Of a DNA stretch of 64,000 bases, positions 61,247 to 64,000 are shown in pieces. How positions within the stretch are numbered: the first letter of the stretch is position 1; each line of letters opens with the position of its first letter. The DNA comes from Lysobacteraceae bacterium (GTDB lineage Bacteria; Pseudomonadota; Gammaproteobacteria; Xanthomonadales; Xanthomonadaceae): NCBI GenBank assembly GCA_016789405.1, contig JAEUPQ010000011.1:186001-250000 (forward strand), written 5' to 3'. A program made the position numbers and the translations under genes. The notes beneath the pieces were generated by a model. It did not search any database and had not been told where the DNA came from. It saw nothing but the letters and a program-made list of their open reading frames with translations.

Positions 61247-64000
61247 TCACTTCACTTCGAACTCGCCGACGAACACCGTCTCGCTCTGGCCACTGAGGCG
61301 CAGCGTCACGACCTCGTCCTTGCGGCGCGGCGTACCCCAACCCGAGCTCAGTCGCAGGTTGAGGGTGGTCGCGCCAGTGACGATCTGCTGACGATCACCG
61401 AAGAAATTCGCCTCGACCTTGTACTTGCCCGGCTTGGCGTCCTTGAGCACGAATTCCTCGGGACCGTAGCCACCGGTGAAATCGTCGCTGAGCAGGCCGC
61501 CCTGGAAGGTATTGCGGTTGCCGTAATAGCACTTCTCGCCATTCGGATCGGTAACCCACAGGTCCATGTCGCTGTTGTCGCTGTCCCAGGCCAGCACGGC
61601 GCGCAGATCCAGCGGCATGTTCTTCAGCAGGCGACGATCGATGAAACCGGTGTCGAGCGGCGTCGGACTGGTGGAGATGATCTCGTTCATCTCGTTGAGC
61701 GCGACCAGCTCCACCTCGGAGAAGCGGTCGTCCCAGGGACGCGCCGCGACTTCGTACAGCCGTTCGATGGCCTCCTGGCGCTGCCCTGCCCCGGCCAGTG
61801 CCAGGCCCAGGTCGCGATGGCTCTGCGGCTCTTCGTCTGCCAGGCGCAGCACCTCGCGCAGCACGGCGATCGCATGCGGCCAGTCCTGGGCCTGCATCAA
61901 CCGGTAACCGAGCACGCGCAGCACGTGGCGGTTCTCCAGCTTAAGTTCGGCAAGATTCGACAGCACGCGCAGCGCCTCGGCGCGACGGCCCTTCTGCAGC
62001 AGCAGATCGGCGACATCGAGATAGAAGGCTGTACTGTCGGCATGGCTGTCCTTTTCGTCGAGATACAGCGCGTACAGGTCTTCCGCCTTCGCATCGCGCA
62101 GGCGGCGCGCATAGGGCGAATCCGGCGCCCAGGCCTGCAGGCGGATGGCGACGCCTTCGCCGGCGCCATCGGCCTCGATCGCCTTCGCCGCTTCCTGCTC
62201 GGCCTGTCGGCGTGCGCCGGCCGGGGCTGCAGCACGTTGCTGCGAGGCGCGTTCGGCCATCGCGCTTTCGCGCGCGCGGGCCAATTCTTCCGCGGCCACC
62301 GGAGATGGCGGGGCGGATGGTGGCGGTGGCGGTGCGAACATCATCGGCGCGGCAGCGTCGGCGGCGACGTAACCCAGCGCTTCGCCACGACGGTCGCCCT
62401 TGGGTTTCGCTGGCGAGGTCTTCGGGAAGGTCTTGCCCCACCACTCGACACGCTCGGCGAAGCGCCTTGCCACGATCTCCAGCCGCTCGCTGCGGCTCTG
62501 CTCGCGCGTGCGGTCGCGGGTGCGCTGCAGCGCCGCGACCTGTTCGTGCAGCGCCGGCGGCGCGGGAATGTCGTAGCGCACGTAGTCTTCGGGCGATTCG
62601 AGCACCAGCAGCGAAGTGCCCGGGGTCACGATGCCGAACCGCTGGCCCAGCCGGGTGATCGCGCCGCGATGGCGCTCGGGCTCGGCGGCCTTCGATGCCA
62701 CCTGCCAACTCGCCCACAGCGCAGCCGCCTGCGCGCTGGCGGGCGCATGGGCAGGCACCGATGCTTCGAGCGTTCGAACCCTGGTGCCATCACGCAGTCG
62801 CACGCGCAGACTGGCCGTGGATTCGGTCATGCGACCGGCAACGCGCAGCAGGCCCCCGTCGATATCCCACGTCTGCGGCAGCAGGTCTTCGATGCCCTCG
62901 CCTTCCAACGCGATCACGCGACGCCCCGTGCCGAGCAATGCGTCGGCTGCCGCACCCAGACCTTCCCGTCCCTGCCAGCGCACCAGACGCCCGCCACGAA
63001 CCTGCGCCAGCGCCGACAGACGCGTCGCGTCGACATCGGCGCCCGACGAGGCAAGCGCATACAGCGCCTGGCCTGGCGCCAGCATCGGGAATGCACGCTC
63101 GCCGTAGTTGTGCAGGCCGTCGGACACCAGAAGGTACTCACCAACTCCCGGGTCAGGCGTCCAGTCGGCCAGGTCGCTGGCGCCATCGTGCACCAGCGCT
63201 TCCAGCGCATTGCGCAGCGCGCTCCAGTCGCCGCCGCGAACGTTGAAACGCCCGCCATCCTCACCCACGTCGCGCAGCACGCGCAGGCGGACTTCGCCAT
63301 CGCCCATCGCCGCAAAATAGCGGTCGAGCACCGCGAATTCGCCCTGCCGATCGCGATGGCGCGCGGAGGCAGAGGCGTCCCACAGCAGGCCGACCGACGA
63401 GGGCACGCGACGCTTCGCGACTGCGGCGGATGCTTCGGGCAGCGGGATGTCGATCAGCGCGAAACGTTCGCCATCGAAGGATTGCACGACGACCTGCGGA
63501 TCGGCGCTCGCCGGCAGGCGCAGGGCCAGCGTCGACGCCGGTCGCGTGCGTCCGCCGGCCACGCGTTCGCGCAGCATGTCGTGCCTCGCCATGTAGGCAC
63601 CACGATGGCGCTCGAAACGCAGTGCATCGAATCGACCGCTCTGGGTCGGTGCGGCGCTCAGGCCATCGGCGGCAATCATCAGTGATGCGCCGTAGGCCTC
63701 GTCGAGCAGGTGCACCGGCACGTCGAGTCGCCAGGCATCGCCTTCGCGGCGCATCGCCTCATCGATCACCAGCCGCACCTGGCGCGTGCCACGCGCCGGT
63801 ATCGGATACACACGCAGCCTGAAATGATTGCCGGCGGTCTGTTCGAGCAGGCCCGGATCGACATTGCGGCGCTCGATGCTTTCAAAGACCTGCTGCGCCT
63901 TCTGCTTGGGCACCGGCACCGCGTCGCGCAGCACGCCGTCGATGTCCAGCGCGAAGGCGCTGACCTGCTGTCCGGGCTGCAGGGGGAATTCGAGGTTGCC
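61247..64000 (-). CDS. VIT-domain/TPR/DUF2135 protein (5' end beyond window)
   Basis: At least 917 aa; the frame is open to the window edge (NLEFPLQPGQQVSAFALDIDG at the edge), so the start lies outside. The VIT-type N-terminus reads VLRDAVPVPKQKAQQVFESIERRNVDPGLLEQ. A von Willebrand A-like region (SSVGLLWDASASARHRDRQGEFAVLDRYFAAMGDGEV) has DASAS in place of a strict MIDAS DxSxS. A Pro/Ala-rich coiled segment and three to four TPR-like helices (near SHADSTAFYLDVADLLLQKGR) follow, then a C-terminal DUF2135 domain (VLAWDSDNSDMDLWVTDPNGEKCYYGNR). Similar proteins are probably secreted or periplasmic; function is not known. It converges with the acyltransferase with no gap. Confidence 0.88.
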   Translation of the reverse strand, partial: GNLEFPLQPGQQVSAFALDIDGVLRDAVPVPKQKAQQVFESIERRNVDPGLLEQTAGNHFRLRVYPIPARGTRQVRLVIDEAMRREGDAWRLDVPVHLLDEAYGASLMIAADGLSAAPTQSGRFDALRFERHRGAYMARHDMLRERVAGGRTRPASTLALRLPASADPQVVVQSFDGERFALIDIPLPEASAAVAKRRVPSSVGLLWDASASARHRDRQGEFAVLDRYFAAMGDGEVRLRVLRDVGEDGGRFNVRGGDWSALRNALEALVHDGASDLADWTPDPGVGEYLLVSDGLHNYGERAFPMLAPGQALYALASSGADVDATRLSALAQVRGGRLVRWQGREGLGAAADALLGTGRRVIALEGEGIEDLLPQTWDIDGGLLRVAGRMTESTASLRVRLRDGTRVRTLEASVPAHAPASAQAAALWASWQVASKAAEPERHRGAITRLGQRFGIVTPGTSLLVLESPEDYVRYDIPAPPALHEQVAALQRTRDRTREQSRSERLEIVARRFAERVEWWGKTFPKTSPAKPKGDRRGEALGYVAADAAAPMMFAPPPPPSAPPSPVAAEELARARESAMAERASQQRAAAPAGARRQAEQEAAKAIEADGAGEGVAIRLQAWAPDSPYARRLRDAKAEDLYALYLDEKDSHADSTAFYLDVADLLLQKGRRAEALRVLSNLAELKLENRHVLRVLGYRLMQAQDWPHAIAVLREVLRLADEEPQSHRDLGLALAGAGQRQEAIERLYEVAARPWDDRFSEVELVALNEMNEIISTSPTPLDTGFIDRRLLKNMPLDLRAVLAWDSDNSDMDLWVTDPNGEKCYYGNRNTFQGGLLSDDFTGGYGPEEFVLKDAKPGKYKVEANFFGDRQQIVTGATTLNLRLSSGWGTPRRKDEVVTLRLSGQSETVFVGEFEVK

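Overview
The window is GC-rich, densely coded, single-chromosome-type DNA from a gammaproteobacterium of the order Lysobacterales (Xanthomonadales). Three things point there: a complete rpf (DSF quorum-sensing) neighbourhood in the order aconitase A, fatty acyl-CoA ligase, RpfF, RpfC, RpfG, lysS, prfB, LytTR regulator; the conserved runs clpS-clpA / infA-aat and trxB ... ftsK-lolA ... rarA-crcB; and a paired repeat beginning with GTAG that resembles the REP elements of Stenotrophomonas and relatives. No species is assigned. No tRNA, rRNA, CRISPR array or intact transposase was seen.

Layout. 1-16.4 kb (minus strand): a giant exported beta-propeller protein (2973 aa), an exported RHS-repeat protein (2235 aa) ending in a GIY-YIG-like putative toxin domain, and the 5' part of a one-base-overlapping putative immunity gene that leaves the window. 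16.5-18.2 kb: a Tat-exported multicopper oxidase. 18.2-31 kb: housekeeping genes (crcB, rarA, lolA, ftsK, rluF, trxB) interspersed with small lineage-specific exported proteins, one of which has a decayed second copy beside it. 31-36 kb: peptidogalycan-type acetyltransferase, aat, infA, then clpA and clpS on the other strand. 36-40.5 kb: YbjN-like protein, nudJ, mnmA, hflD, then a frameshifted AAA ATPase gene flanked by a duplicated hflD tail. 40.5-47 kb: acnB and acnA transcribed apart, with a VapBC-type toxin-antitoxin pair between them, a GTAG REP pair after acnB, and a two-hairpin element between 48-bp direct repeats after acnA. 47-60 kb: the rpf neighbourhood. 60-64 kb: a membrane acyltransferase and the 3' part of a large VIT/TPR/DUF2135 protein.

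How the genes work together. The most notable region is 47.2-59.9 kb. RpfF (crotonase-fold DSF synthase with both catalytic glutamates), RpfC (membrane hybrid kinase with receiver and Hpt) and RpfG (receiver plus HD-GYP) make up the standard DSF circuit, and the adjacent FadD matches RpfB. Two genes are extra relative to the Xanthomonas rpf cluster: a ketosynthase just upstream of rpfF in an apparent operon, and a stand-alone acyl carrier protein in the rpfC-rpfG gap on the opposite strand. Together they suggest that this organism feeds its signal synthase from a dedicated acyl-ACP supply. That is inference; the gene content and order are seen directly.
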